A stretch of 15,239 nucleotides of DNA, from positions 1-15,239 of the forward strand of contig CALJUR010000071.1 in assembly GCA_937975765.1 (NCBI GenBank). Direction: 5' to 3'. Both the position numbers and the translations under genes were made by a program. The notes beneath the pieces were generated by a model. It did not search any database, had not been told where the DNA came from, and saw only the letters and a program-made list of their open reading frames with translations. This document shows, piece by piece, positions 1 through 7,542 of the stretch. This stretch comes from an uncultured Myxococcales bacterium. GTDB taxonomy: Bacteria; Myxococcota_A; UBA9042; DTJE01. Position 1 is the first letter of the stretch. Every line of letters begins with the position of its first letter.

Positions 1-780
1 CATCTCGTCGGTGCTGGCGTCGCAGTCGTTGTCCAGGCCGTCACAGGTCGTTTCCGTCGCCTGGTAGTTCGCCCCGTACCGCGCCGCCGTGCACGCCTGC
101 CACCCGGCTGTCCCGCCGCACGCCTGCGTGCTGCCCGCGCACACGCCGTCCTGCTCCGCGCACAGCGGCGCCGGCGAGTCCGTGTCCGTCACGCCGTCGC
201 AGTCGTTGTCCAGACCGTCGCACGACAGTTCGCTGGGCTCGTACGACGTGCTGTAGCCGGTGTACAGCGCGGTGCCGCAGGCCTGCCACCCCGACGCACC
301 GCGACATACCTGCCGCGACCCGCTGCACACCCCGGCCTGGTTCGCGCACAGCGTCCCCGTCATCTCGTCCGTCGCGCCGTCGCAGTCGTTGTCCAGACCG
401 TCGCACGTCGTCTCGGCCGCCTGGTAGTTCGCGCCGTACCGCGCCGCCGTGCATGCCTGCCACCCTGCCACACCGCCGCACGCCTGCGTGCTGCCCGCGC
501 ACACGCCGTCCTGTTCAACGCACGGCGGCGGCGGCGCGTCCGCGTCCGTCACGCCGTCGCAGTCGTTGTCCAGACCGTCGCACAGCGTCTCGACCTGCTC
601 ATACGACGTGCTGTACCCCGAGTACAGCGCCGGCCCGCACGCCTGCCAGCCGCCGGTTCCGCGACACACCTCCCGCGACCCCGCGCACACGCCGGCCTGG
701 TTCCCGCACAGCGCGCCCGGGATCTCGTCCGTCTCCCCGTCGCAGTCGTTGTCCAGACCGTCGCAGACCTCGTCAACGCC
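1..780 (-). repeat. 360-bp tandem repeat inside the MopE-motif gene (about 2.2 copies, open at the left edge)
   Basis: Bases 1-420 align with 361-780 at a fixed offset of 360 bp (120 residues). Each unit consists of two related halves with motif Cys spacing alternating 61 and 59 residues. One half contains GWQACTAARYGANYQ and the other GWQACGxALYxGYSTSY; both end in CDGLDNDC. The match is close at DNA level, which implies recent duplication. The array is still continuing at base 1. Confidence 0.88.
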
Positions 781-3573
781 CTGTGGCGGCTGCGCGTCGC
801 ACTCGACGTCCAGGCCGTCTTCCGTGCACTGCCAAACCCCGTTCGTCGCGCACTCGCCCAGGCCCAGCACGCACGGCTTGCCCCTCAGCAGGAACGTCTC
901 GTCGATCTGCCCGTCGCAGTTGTCGTCCCGACCGTTGCACAACTCGTCCTCGGGACCCGGCGGGTCCGCGTCGCACTCCAGCGCCAGCCCGTCCGCCCGG
1001 CACACCCACACGCCCGCCGTCAGGCACTCGCCCTGCCCCTCGAAGCAAGGCTTCCCCTGGTCCGCGAACGCCGCCGCGTCATCCACCTTCCCGTTGCAGT
1101 CGTCGTCCAACCCGTTGCACGTCTCGCTGACCGGCTGCCCCTCCACCGCGCTGCACTCCACCCCCGTCCCGCTGCCGTCGCACCGGAACGTCCCCGTCGC
1201 GGCACACGCACCCGTCCCCACCGAGCACACCGCCCCCAGCGACGGCCACGTCTCGTCCGTCAGGCCGTTGCAGTCGTCGTCGATCGCGTTGCACGCCTCC
1301 GGCGCCGGCGTCAGCGCCGTGCACCCCTGCCACCCCTGCGACGGCTCGCACGTCTCCTCGCCCGTGCACCGGCCGTACAGGTTCTCGTTCACGCACAGCC
1401 GCGAATCGCCCGAGTTCCCCGCCAGGCAGTCGCACCACCCCGACACCGGCACGCACTTGAGGAACGGTGCCCCCGTCCCGTCCGTCTCCCGGCACTCGTA
1501 CCCCTCGGGGCACGTCTTTCGCACCGGGTCCACCACCGGGTGCAGCGAGTCCCCCGAGCAGTCCCACAGGCACTGCTTCGCGCCGCCGGGATTCAGTCCC
1601 ACGCACGCGTCCCCGGGCACCTGGCACGCGCGGTCCGACGTGCACTGCTGGCACAGCGTCGCAGGGAACTCCGAACACGACAGGTCCGACGACTTCCAGT
1701 ACCCCGTCTCGCACGTGTCCACCACGCACGTCGGCGTCGCCGGCGTCGCGTCGCACTTCATCGTCGCGTGCAGCACCAGCCCCGCGCACGAAACCCCGCA
1801 CGCCCCGCAGTTCTCCAGGTCCCCGTACTTGTTCGTGTCCCCGACCTTGAAGTCCTCGTCCACCTGCCCGTCGCAGTTGTCGTCCCGACCGTTGCACTCC
1901 TCCGCCTTCGGCTTCGGCGCGTTGCAAACCCACGTCACCCCGGTGCCCGACTCCTCGCAGGACCACGGCATCGAGCAGGTGTATTCCTTGCCCGTGTCGG
2001 GGTCGGTCCACGACACCGCGCACGGCGCCTCGGGAGGCGTGGGATCGTCGTCCACGAACCCGTTGCAGTCGTCGTCCAGCCCGTTGCACTCCTCCGCCTC
2101 GGGCGTCCGCGCCGTGCAGTTCACCCAGCCCGCCGCCGCATCGCACGTCTCGGTCCCCGTGCAAGTGCCCAGTTCGTTCGCCACCTGGCACGGCCGCCGC
2201 ATCCCCTGGTTCGCCAGCGTGCACTCGCACGTCCCCGACGTCGGGATGCACTGCGCGACCCCCTCCCCGTAGTCCTGGCACTTGTATCCCTGCGGGCACT
2301 CCGTCCCGCTGATCGCCGTCGGGCTGCAGTCCCGCCCGCAGTACTTCATCTCGTTCATCTGCAGGCACAGGTCCGCACCGCCCGTCCCGCAGTTCGCGTC
2401 CTCCGTGCACGGCACGCAAAGGCTGGACACTTCCGGCGTGCAGACGTACTCCGACAGTTTCACGTAGCCCTTCTCGCAATCCACCACCACGCAGTCCGGA
2501 TCCTCCTTGTCACGGTCGCACTTCACCGTCGTCGCGAACGGGATCCGGTCCTCGCACGAAACCCCGCAACGACCGCAGTGGTCGAACGTCGAGTACCGCC
2601 CGTTCTCGTCCTTGTACGGCTCGTCCGTCCCCCCGTCGCAGTTGTCGTCCAGGTAGTTGCACGTCTCCGCCTCCGGGATCGGCCCCACGCACGTCCACCC
2701 TGCCTCCCCCTGGCACGAGTACGCGCCCTCGCACGACCCCACACCCGCCACCGTGTTCAGGCACGTCTCCCCGGGCTTGGCCGGGTTGTCGTCCGCCACC
2801 CCGTTGCAGTCGTCATCAATCCCGTTGCACGCCTCCTCCGCGGGTTCGCGCGCCGTGCAGTTCACCCACCCCTGCTCCGGGACGCACGTCTCGAACCCCA
2901 GGCACCGTCCCGTGTCGTTCTCCTTCACGCACGCTCGCTCCTGACCCGAACTCGTCACACGGCACGTGCACGAACCGTTCTGCGGCACGCACTGGCGCGC
3001 CACGTTCCCCGTCCCCGTCGCCACGTCCACGCACTCGTACCCCGACGGGCAGGGACCCCCCGAGCAGTCCCGCCCGCAGAACTTCCCTTCCGTCCCCACT
3101 TCCATGCACAGCCCGTCCCCGCACTGCAGGTCCGTCCGGCACGCCTTGCAAAGGTTCGCACCCGCCGGCGAACACAACGCGATCGCGTCCCCCCCGAACG
3201 TGAACGTCCGGCAGTACCACCCCTCCGGGCAGTCCGTCACGCAAACCTGCGTGCACACGAACCCGTCCACACCTTCCGTGCAGAAACCGCTGATGCAGTC
3301 CTCGTTCCCCAGGCACGGCGCCCCGAACTCGCCCTTCTGCGGCTCGACCTCCGTCCCGTCCTCGGGCCCGGCCTCGGGTCGATCCCACGGCGCCAGGTCG
3401 CCGTCCCACTCGACGTCCCCCGGCGCATCCCCCTGCACGTCCCCCCCGGGATCGGTCGGAAGGTCGCCGAGGTTGCACAACACCTCCAGCGGCAGCGGGT
3501 TCTCGCCCCCCCGGCACGAAGCCATGCCTAGAACTGCAAGAAGGCACAAGGATACCGACAGCTTGCGGGCCAT
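1..3573 (-). CDS. Giant Cys-rich MopE-motif repeat lipoprotein (3' end missing)
   Basis: I read this frame codon by codon from ATG at 3571-3573 to base 1 and found no stop, so 1191 residues are visible and the C-terminus lies outside the window. GGGAGG sits 7 nt before the ATG. The N-terminus (MARKLSVSLCLLAVLGMASC) is a lipoprotein signal with lipidated Cys20, followed by an acidic Pro/Asp/Gly linker and then dense Cys-rich sequence. Twelve MopE-type motifs (e.g. CNGIDDDCNG, CDGLDNDCDG) begin at about Cys249, 305, 496, 560, 761, 819, 879, 937, 998, 1057, 1118 and 1177. Similar motifs occur in the copper-binding surface protein MopE/CorA of Methylococcus and in many large secreted proteins of Myxococcota-like bacteria, where the ligand is mostly unproven. 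The likely location is the outer membrane or cell surface, because the residue after the lipid Cys is Arg rather than Asp. A metal (Ca or Cu) role is inference. It is transcribed away from the flavoprotein/cytochrome operon. Confidence 0.9.
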   Translation of the reverse strand, partial: MARKLSVSLCLLAVLGMASCRGGENPLPLEVLCNLGDLPTDPGGDVQGDAPGDVEWDGDLAPWDRPEAGPEDGTEVEPQKGEFGAPCLGNEDCISGFCTEGVDGFVCTQVCVTDCPEGWYCRTFTFGGDAIALCSPAGANLCKACRTDLQCGDGLCMEVGTEGKFCGRDCSGGPCPSGYECVDVATGTGNVARQCVPQNGSCTCRVTSSGQERACVKENDTGRCLGFETCVPEQGWVNCTAREPAEEACNGIDDDCNGVADDNPAKPGETCLNTVAGVGSCEGAYSCQGEAGWTCVGPIPEAETCNYLDDNCDGGTDEPYKDENGRYSTFDHCGRCGVSCEDRIPFATTVKCDRDKEDPDCVVVDCEKGYVKLSEYVCTPEVSSLCVPCTEDANCGTGGADLCLQMNEMKYCGRDCSPTAISGTECPQGYKCQDYGEGVAQCIPTSGTCECTLANQGMRRPCQVANELGTCTGTETCDAAAGWVNCTARTPEAEECNGLDDDCNGFVDDDPTPPEAPCAVSWTDPDTGKEYTCSMPWSCEESGTGVTWVCNAPKPKAEECNGRDDNCDGQVDEDFKVGDTNKYGDLENCGACGVSCAGLVLHATMKCDATPATPTCVVDTCETGYWKSSDLSCSEFPATLCQQCTSDRACQVPGDACVGLNPGGAKQCLWDCSGDSLHPVVDPVRKTCPEGYECRETDGTGAPFLKCVPVSGWCDCLAGNSGDSRLCVNENLYGRCTGEETCEPSQGWQGCTALTPAPEACNAIDDDCNGLTDETWPSLGAVCSVGTGACAATGTFRCDGSGTGVECSAVEGQPVSETCNGLDDDCNGKVDDAAAFADQGKPCFEGQGECLTAGVWVCRADGLALECDADPPGPEDELCNGRDDNCDGQIDETFLLRGKPCVLGLGECATNGVWQCTEDGLDVECDAQPPQGVDEVCDGLDNDCDGETDEIPGALCGNQAGVCAGSREVCRGTGGWQACGPALYSGYSTSYEQVETLCDGLDNDCDGVTDADAPPPPCVEQDGVCAGSTQACGGVAGWQACTAARYGANYQAAETTCDGLDNDCDGATDEMTGTLCANQAGVCSGSRQVCRGASGWQACGTALYTGYSTSYEPSELSCDGLDNDCDGVTDTDSPAPLCAEQDGVCAGSTQACGGTAGWQACTAARYGANYQATETTCDGLDNDCDASTDEM
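1250..2975 (-). repeat. Three large diverged modules inside the MopE-motif gene
   Basis: A long module begins three times with a short CxC segment: NGSCTCR near 2965, SGTCECT near 2230 and SGWCDCL near 1430. Each time it continues with a G(R/T)C-G-E-T-C stretch, GW-x2-CTA-x2-P, and then a CN-x-x-DDDCNG motif. Starts are spaced about 735 and 797 bp apart. Segments between them also correspond, e.g. HCGRCGVSCED in the first module and NCGACGVSCAG in the second. This is an older, diverged layer of duplication compared with the 360-bp array. Confidence 0.7.
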
Positions 3574-3604
3574 GACGAACCCTCCCTGCCGATGACAGTC
3601 GGCC

Positions 3605-3610
3605 AGTCTA
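3605..3610 (-). promoter_or_regulatory. Possible -10 element of the MopE-motif gene
   Basis: On the minus strand, TAGACT lies 32 nt before the ATG, next to AT-rich sequence (CAAACAATAGG) that stands out in this GC-rich DNA. No convincing -35 hexamer is visible at the usual distance. Confidence 0.35.
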
Positions 3611-3764
3611 CCTATTGTTTGAAGGGTACCATCCGGAGGCACCGGACCCCCAAGATCGCCCGACTCAATCGGTTGGAACTACAGGTGGTTCAGCGTTCGC
3701 TGGGGAGGGGCCGGGCTGCCGCCCCCCGGGCGGCCGGGAATCGCTGGCGTCCCCGGGCGCCCCA

Positions 3765-3773
3765 TGCTAGGCT
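3765..3773 (+). promoter_or_regulatory. Possible extended -10 of the GMC operon
   Basis: TGCTAGGCT is a TGn-plus-hexamer arrangement 57 nt before the chosen start codon of the flavoprotein. The same ten bases, TGCTAGGCTG, recur before the GYD-domain gene at 9044-9053. No -35 match to TTGACA is seen, as can be the case with extended -10 promoters. Confidence 0.45.
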
Positions 3774-3829
3774 GCGTTGGAAATCCAGGACGATGCGTGC
3801 CATTCGCCCAGACGGGGAGGAACCGGGAC

Positions 3830-5293
3830 ATGGAGACCCTCGACGACATCATCGTCGGCTCCGGGTTCGGTGGAGCCATTCCCGCGCTTCGCCTGGCGAG
3901 GACGGGGAGATCGATCCTGTGCCTGGAACAGGGTGAGCGCCTGACCGAGAAGGACTTCGTGCAGGACTGGGGGTTCAAGGCCCAGTCGCGCCTGTTCGTG
4001 ACCTACACCTCGAAGGACTACCACGTCCTGCTGCGTTATGGCCGCGGGATCGGCGGGGGCTCGCTGACCTATGCCGCCGCGATGCTTCGATCCCCGTCCG
4101 AGGTCTTCACCTGGCGGGACCGGGACGGGTACCGGGTGTGGCCCGCGTCCGTGACCCGGCAGGCGATGGACCCCTACTACGCGATGGTCGAGCAGGAGAT
4201 GGACGTCGTCCGGGCCTCCTGGGCCGACGTGCCGCGGGCCGGGGGCATCCTGGCGAAGATGCTGGACCGGATGGGGCTGACCGCCGACCGGTCGATGTAC
4301 CCGATCCACGACTGCCTGCAATGCGGCTTCTGCATGTGCGGCTGCCCGTTCGGACGCAAGAAGCACCTGGGGATGAACTACATCCCGCGGGCCGAGGCGG
4401 CCGGTGCCGAGTTCCGGGCGCGGTGCCGGGTGCACCACCTGGAACCGGACGGCGGCGGCTGGAAGGTCGCGTACTTCGACCCGTGGAACGTGCAGCGGTA
4501 CGCGCGCGCCCAGCGGGTCATCCTGGCCGCCGGGGCGCTGGAGACGCCGGGCATCCTGCTGCGATCGCGGCCCTGGATACCCGACCTGCACCCCCAGGTG
4601 GGCCGGAACCTGAACCAGAACGGCGACGTGGCGTTCCTGTGGCGCGTGCCCGACGACCTGGCGCCCACCTACCCGTTCATGGGGCGCAACAACGCGGGCG
4701 TCATCACCTACGCGTTCTGGGACGAACACCGGATCACGATCCACCCTGGGGCCGGCCCGCCGGCGCTGGTCGCCGCGATGGACGTCTTCAGCGAGAAGGG
4801 CGAACCGGCCCATCCGATGGGCCTGTCCTTCAAGCACTACGTCCGCGACCACTACGCCACGCACCTGTTCCCGTCGCTGGCCATCGGCCTGGTGGACGGG
4901 GAGGGGACGGTGACGGTGGACGGCAACGGCGTGGTGCAGTTCGACCTGCCGCTGACGGACCGGCTGAAGGCCTACATCGACCGGGTCGCCGGGGTGGGTC
5001 GGCAGATCGCCGAGGCGAACGGGGCCGAACTGCTGCGGACCGCCGGGGACAACTACGAGCACGGCGACGCGCACCCCCTGGCGACGTGCCGGATCGGGGA
5101 CGACGCGGACCGGGCTCCCTGCACGCCGGACGGCGAACTGCGCGGCCAGTCCGGGGTCTTCGTCACGGACGGGGCCTCGATCCCGGGAGGGACCGGCGTG
5201 AACCCGGCGCACACGATCGCGGCGAACGCGGAACGGATCGCGGCCGTGCTGGCCGGGACGAATGTCGCATCGCGGCCCTCGGCCCGGGCGTGA
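3830..5293 (+). CDS. GMC-family FAD oxidoreductase (cholesterol-oxidase-like)
   Basis: A predicted 487-aa flavoenzyme oxidising an alcohol (sterol, sugar or other; the substrate cannot be read from sequence). The N-terminal FAD-binding loop is GSGFGG at residues 10-15, and GRGIGGGSLTYAA follows as the second flavin motif. CLQCGFCMCGCP at 162-173 spaces Cys162, 165, 168 and 172 exactly like a ferredoxin cluster motif. Near the C-terminus HPLATC places the expected catalytic His at 415, and GVNPAHTIAANAERIA carries the conserved Asn458 and closes the FAD site. I chose ATG 3830 because GGAGG precedes it by 9 nt and the GSGFGG motif then sits at the normal N-terminal distance; the in-frame ATG at 3764 overlaps the putative -10. 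There is no signal peptide, so export would depend on the Tat-tagged product of the next gene, 11 nt downstream. Confidence 0.88.
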   Translation: METLDDIIVGSGFGGAIPALRLARTGRSILCLEQGERLTEKDFVQDWGFKAQSRLFVTYTSKDYHVLLRYGRGIGGGSLTYAAAMLRSPSEVFTWRDRDGYRVWPASVTRQAMDPYYAMVEQEMDVVRASWADVPRAGGILAKMLDRMGLTADRSMYPIHDCLQCGFCMCGCPFGRKKHLGMNYIPRAEAAGAEFRARCRVHHLEPDGGGWKVAYFDPWNVQRYARAQRVILAAGALETPGILLRSRPWIPDLHPQVGRNLNQNGDVAFLWRVPDDLAPTYPFMGRNNAGVITYAFWDEHRITIHPGAGPPALVAAMDVFSEKGEPAHPMGLSFKHYVRDHYATHLFPSLAIGLVDGEGTVTVDGNGVVQFDLPLTDRLKAYIDRVAGVGRQIAEANGAELLRTAGDNYEHGDAHPLATCRIGDDADRAPCTPDGELRGQSGVFVTDGASIPGGTGVNPAHTIAANAERIAAVLAGTNVASRPSARA

Positions 5294-5304
5294 GAGGAGG
5301 GACG

Positions 5305-5898
5305 ATGGACCGTCGGGACTTCCTTCGGGCGGCCGGGAGCGGCGCGCTGGCGGCGATCCTGCAGGCCGTGGCAGGCGGGTGGGCGAAGGCCGCCGAGGCG
5401 GGGTTCGCGGGGCTGCCGTTCGCGCGGGACCCGCTGCCCGGCGCCTGCCTGCTGCCGCTGGGCGACGTCCAGGCGACGCTGGCCGCGATGCTGGACACGG
5501 TGGTGCCGGGACCGGCCACCGACCCCGAGGGGACCGCCGGGGCCCTGGAGGCCTGCTCGATGAACATCCTGCTGGACGGCTCCTTCCCGTTCCGGCAGTA
5601 CGCCGACCTGTTCGCGATGGCCCTGGACGGGATCGCGGCCGAGGCGCACGGGGGGACGTTCGTCGAGCTGGCCTACCCGCAGCGACTGGACGTCCTGATG
5701 ACGGCGCAGGAGCAGTTGCCGATGCTTCGGCTGGCCTTCAAGGCCGTTCGGTCGGCCTTCTTCGGGGGGGCATACAACGGCGTGGGGTTGCGGTACGTGG
5801 GGTATCCCGGGCCGAACCTCGGGTGGCGGCACGTGCCCGAGGCATCGTTCCGGGTGGCGGTGTGCCGGGAACGCACCGATACGGGGTGGATGCCATGA
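5305..5898 (+). CDS. Tat-exported small subunit, gluconate 2-dehydrogenase subunit 3-like
   Basis: This encodes 197 aa starting with a twin-arginine signal (MDRRDFLRAAGSGALAAIL), preceded by GAGGAGG 5 nt before the ATG. The body is mostly helical, and a GYPGPNLGW segment near the C-terminus resembles the GYPGP end of gluconate 2-dehydrogenase subunit 3 proteins. In such complexes the small subunit carries the only export signal and escorts the folded flavoprotein through the Tat translocon. It starts 11 nt after the GMC stop and its TGA overlaps the ATG of the cytochrome gene (ATGA), so the three are almost certainly one operon. Family assignment is by pattern recognition; a DUF with a similar fold is possible. 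Confidence 0.72.
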   Translation: MDRRDFLRAAGSGALAAILQAVAGGWAKAAEAGFAGLPFARDPLPGACLLPLGDVQATLAAMLDTVVPGPATDPEGTAGALEACSMNILLDGSFPFRQYADLFAMALDGIAAEAHGGTFVELAYPQRLDVLMTAQEQLPMLRLAFKAVRSAFFGGAYNGVGLRYVGYPGPNLGWRHVPEASFRVAVCRERTDTGWMP

Positions 5899-6833
5899 CG
5901 GCGATGCGCGGGTTCCGTGGCGCCTGCCGGTGGGTTCCCCTCGCGGCGATCGTGCTGTGCGCATGGGGATGCGGGGACGCGGGAGAAGGCGACCGGGACG
6001 CGGCGGACGACGTGCCGGACGCGGACGAAATGCCGTCGCTGGTCCGGGAGTGCGCGGCGTGCCACGACCTCGCGGCGCTGGCCCAGGCGACGGCCGGCGC
6101 GGGGATGTCGCCGTGGGCCTTCGCCGGGCAGGCCGCCGAGGGGCTGGTGCGGGTGGACCCGCTGTTCCCCGAACCCGGCACCTGGTGGGGGGTCCCGTGG
6201 CCGCGGCGCGGCCGCCACGGGGGCGGGGGATCGTGCGACGCGTGCCACCCGGTGCAGGCGGACGGGACGGGCCACGGCCTGAGGGTCTACCCGGACACGG
6301 CAGCGGTCTTCGCGGGCGGGACGGACTGCGCGGCCGCCTGTCACGGGTGGGTCGGCGAGTCCGCCACGGGAGCCGGCTTCCCGGGCTCGGACGTGCCGGC
6401 GCCGACCGGGACCGCCTCGCCCGGCGCGCTGCTGGCCGCCGGCACCCACGGGCACTCGGCCCTCTGGCGGGAGGGCGCCCGGCCGGCGGACCCGGCGTCG
6501 TTCCGCATCGGCGCCTTCCGGCCGGGCTGCGGGGGATGCCACAACCTCATGTCGGAGGACCACGGGGCGATCCTGGGGTGCCTGGACTGCCACGACTTCG
6601 TCTCCGGCACGTCGGCACGCCACGCGGCGCACGTCGCGGCCGTCGTCGATGGCCAGGCGCGGTTCGACCCGCAGGGGGCGGCGGCCGGCCTGGCGGCATG
6701 CGACTACTGCCACGCCGGCGAGGCAACCGGGCCCACCGAACGCAGCCGCCGCGCGTGCCACAACTGCCACCTGTCGGGACATGCCCCCGTCGGGACGGAC
6801 GGACGGCCCCAGTTCTGGCCGGTGGGAGGGTAG
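5895..6833 (+). CDS. Multiheme c-type cytochrome, probable lipoprotein
   Basis: A 312-aa exported protein. A hydrophobic N-terminal segment ends in LCAWGC (Cys26), a weak lipobox, followed by an acidic linker. Six CxxCH heme sites are visible: CAACH (53-57), CDACH (114-118), CGGCH (212-216), CLDCH (229-233), CDYCH (269-273) and CHNCH (288-292). A seventh, CAAACH at 145-150, has three residues between the cysteines. Additional His residues between sites could be distal ligands. It overlaps the previous gene by 4 nt, and it is the obvious electron acceptor for the flavoprotein. Its sequence does not look like the three-heme subunit of known gluconate or FAD-glucose dehydrogenases; I do not recognise a named family. 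Confidence 0.85.
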   Translation: MTAMRGFRGACRWVPLAAIVLCAWGCGDAGEGDRDAADDVPDADEMPSLVRECAACHDLAALAQATAGAGMSPWAFAGQAAEGLVRVDPLFPEPGTWWGVPWPRRGRHGGGGSCDACHPVQADGTGHGLRVYPDTAAVFAGGTDCAAACHGWVGESATGAGFPGSDVPAPTGTASPGALLAAGTHGHSALWREGARPADPASFRIGAFRPGCGGCHNLMSEDHGAILGCLDCHDFVSGTSARHAAHVAAVVDGQARFDPQGAAAGLAACDYCHAGEATGPTERSRRACHNCHLSGHAPVGTDGRPQFWPVGG

Positions 6834-6840
6834 GAAACGC

Positions 6841-6876
6841 CGCGGCCCCCGGCAGACGAACCCGCCGGGGGCCGCG
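6841..6876 (+). terminator. Perfect 13-bp GC hairpin after the cytochrome gene
   Basis: CGCGGCCCCCGGC (6841-6853) and its exact reverse complement (6864-6876) flank a 10-nt loop, 7 nt after the stop codon. TATT follows instead of a long T run, so termination may be only partly intrinsic. It separates the GMC operon from nrfHA. Confidence 0.75.
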
Positions 6877-7060
6877 TATTCGAATCGGCCGCCGCAATCC
6901 GGGCGACGGCCGCGACGGGGCCCCTTGCGGGACCCCGGACCCCGGGATGTACCCTCTTCCGGGCCGCCGCGCAACAATTCCCGATACCCGCTTCCGGATT
7001 TCCCTCCCCGGGACGCGGTATCCTCGCGCGCGGAAGCATTCAATGTCGCCGGAGTTCGGG

Positions 7061-7510
7061 ATGCGCGCGATTCCGAAAAGCCTGCTGCTGGCCTCGATCG
7101 TCGTCGGCCTTGCGGCCGGGCTGGGCGCCTTCACCTTCCTGTACGCCCGCGGCGCGTCCTACCTGACCGACGACCCGGCCGCCTGCGCGAACTGCCACGT
7201 GATGCGGGACCAGTTCGACGCCTGGCGGAAGTCCTCGCACCAGCGGGTGGCGGTCTGCAACAGCTGCCACACCCCGCCCGGCCTCGTGCGGAAGTACCTG
7301 GTGAAGGGGCTGAACGGCTGGCACCACTCGCAGGCGTTCACCACGGGACGCTTCCACGAGCCGATCGCGATCAAGGCCGGCAACCTCGCCGTGACCGAGG
7401 AGGCCTGCCGCGGATGCCATTTCGAGGTGGTGCAGGAGATCGAGTCCCACCCCGGTGGCGGCGAGATCTCGTGCGTGACGTGCCACCGGGACGTGGGGCA
7501 CCTGCACTGA
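7061..7510 (+). CDS. nrfH: NrfH, tetraheme membrane-anchored quinol dehydrogenase
   Basis: NrfH takes electrons from the menaquinol pool and feeds NrfA on the periplasmic face. The 149 aa begin with a single membrane anchor (LLLASIVVGLAAGLGAFTFLY), followed by four heme motifs: CANCH (42-46), CNSCH (66-70), CRGCH (116-120) and CVTCH (138-142). The first is followed by Met48 (CHVM), the Met expected at heme 1 of NrfH, then RDQFDAW. I prefer ATG 7061 because GGAG lies 6 nt upstream; the in-frame ATG at 7043 (six residues longer, weak GGAAG upstream) is the alternative. nrfA follows after 32 nt. A TATCCT at 7019-7024 could be a -10, but I see no FNR-type palindrome in 6877-7042. Confidence 0.92.
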   Translation: MRAIPKSLLLASIVVGLAAGLGAFTFLYARGASYLTDDPAACANCHVMRDQFDAWRKSSHQRVAVCNSCHTPPGLVRKYLVKGLNGWHHSQAFTTGRFHEPIAIKAGNLAVTEEACRGCHFEVVQEIESHPGGGEISCVTCHRDVGHLH

Positions 7511-7542
7511 GACCGGGAGCGTGGCCCGGAAGGGAGGGGAAG

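Noticed and set aside
449..3595. Long plus-strand reading frames (over 600 codons) across 449-2272 and 1540-3531.
   Set aside because: They are antisense to the continuous MopE-motif frame. Their low-complexity Arg/Pro/His/Ser-rich translations are what a GC3-biased repeat gene gives on the opposite strand.
3764..3829. The upstream in-frame ATG at 3764 as start of the GMC gene.
   Set aside because: It overlaps a likely -10 element, has no ribosome site, and would add 22 residues before the N-terminal FAD motif. ATG 3830 has GGAGG at good spacing.
6877..7042. An FNR or NarL site before nrfH.
   Set aside because: No TTGAT-N4-ATCAA-like palindrome or clear heptamer pair was found. TATCCT at 7019 is an unsupported -10 without a -35.
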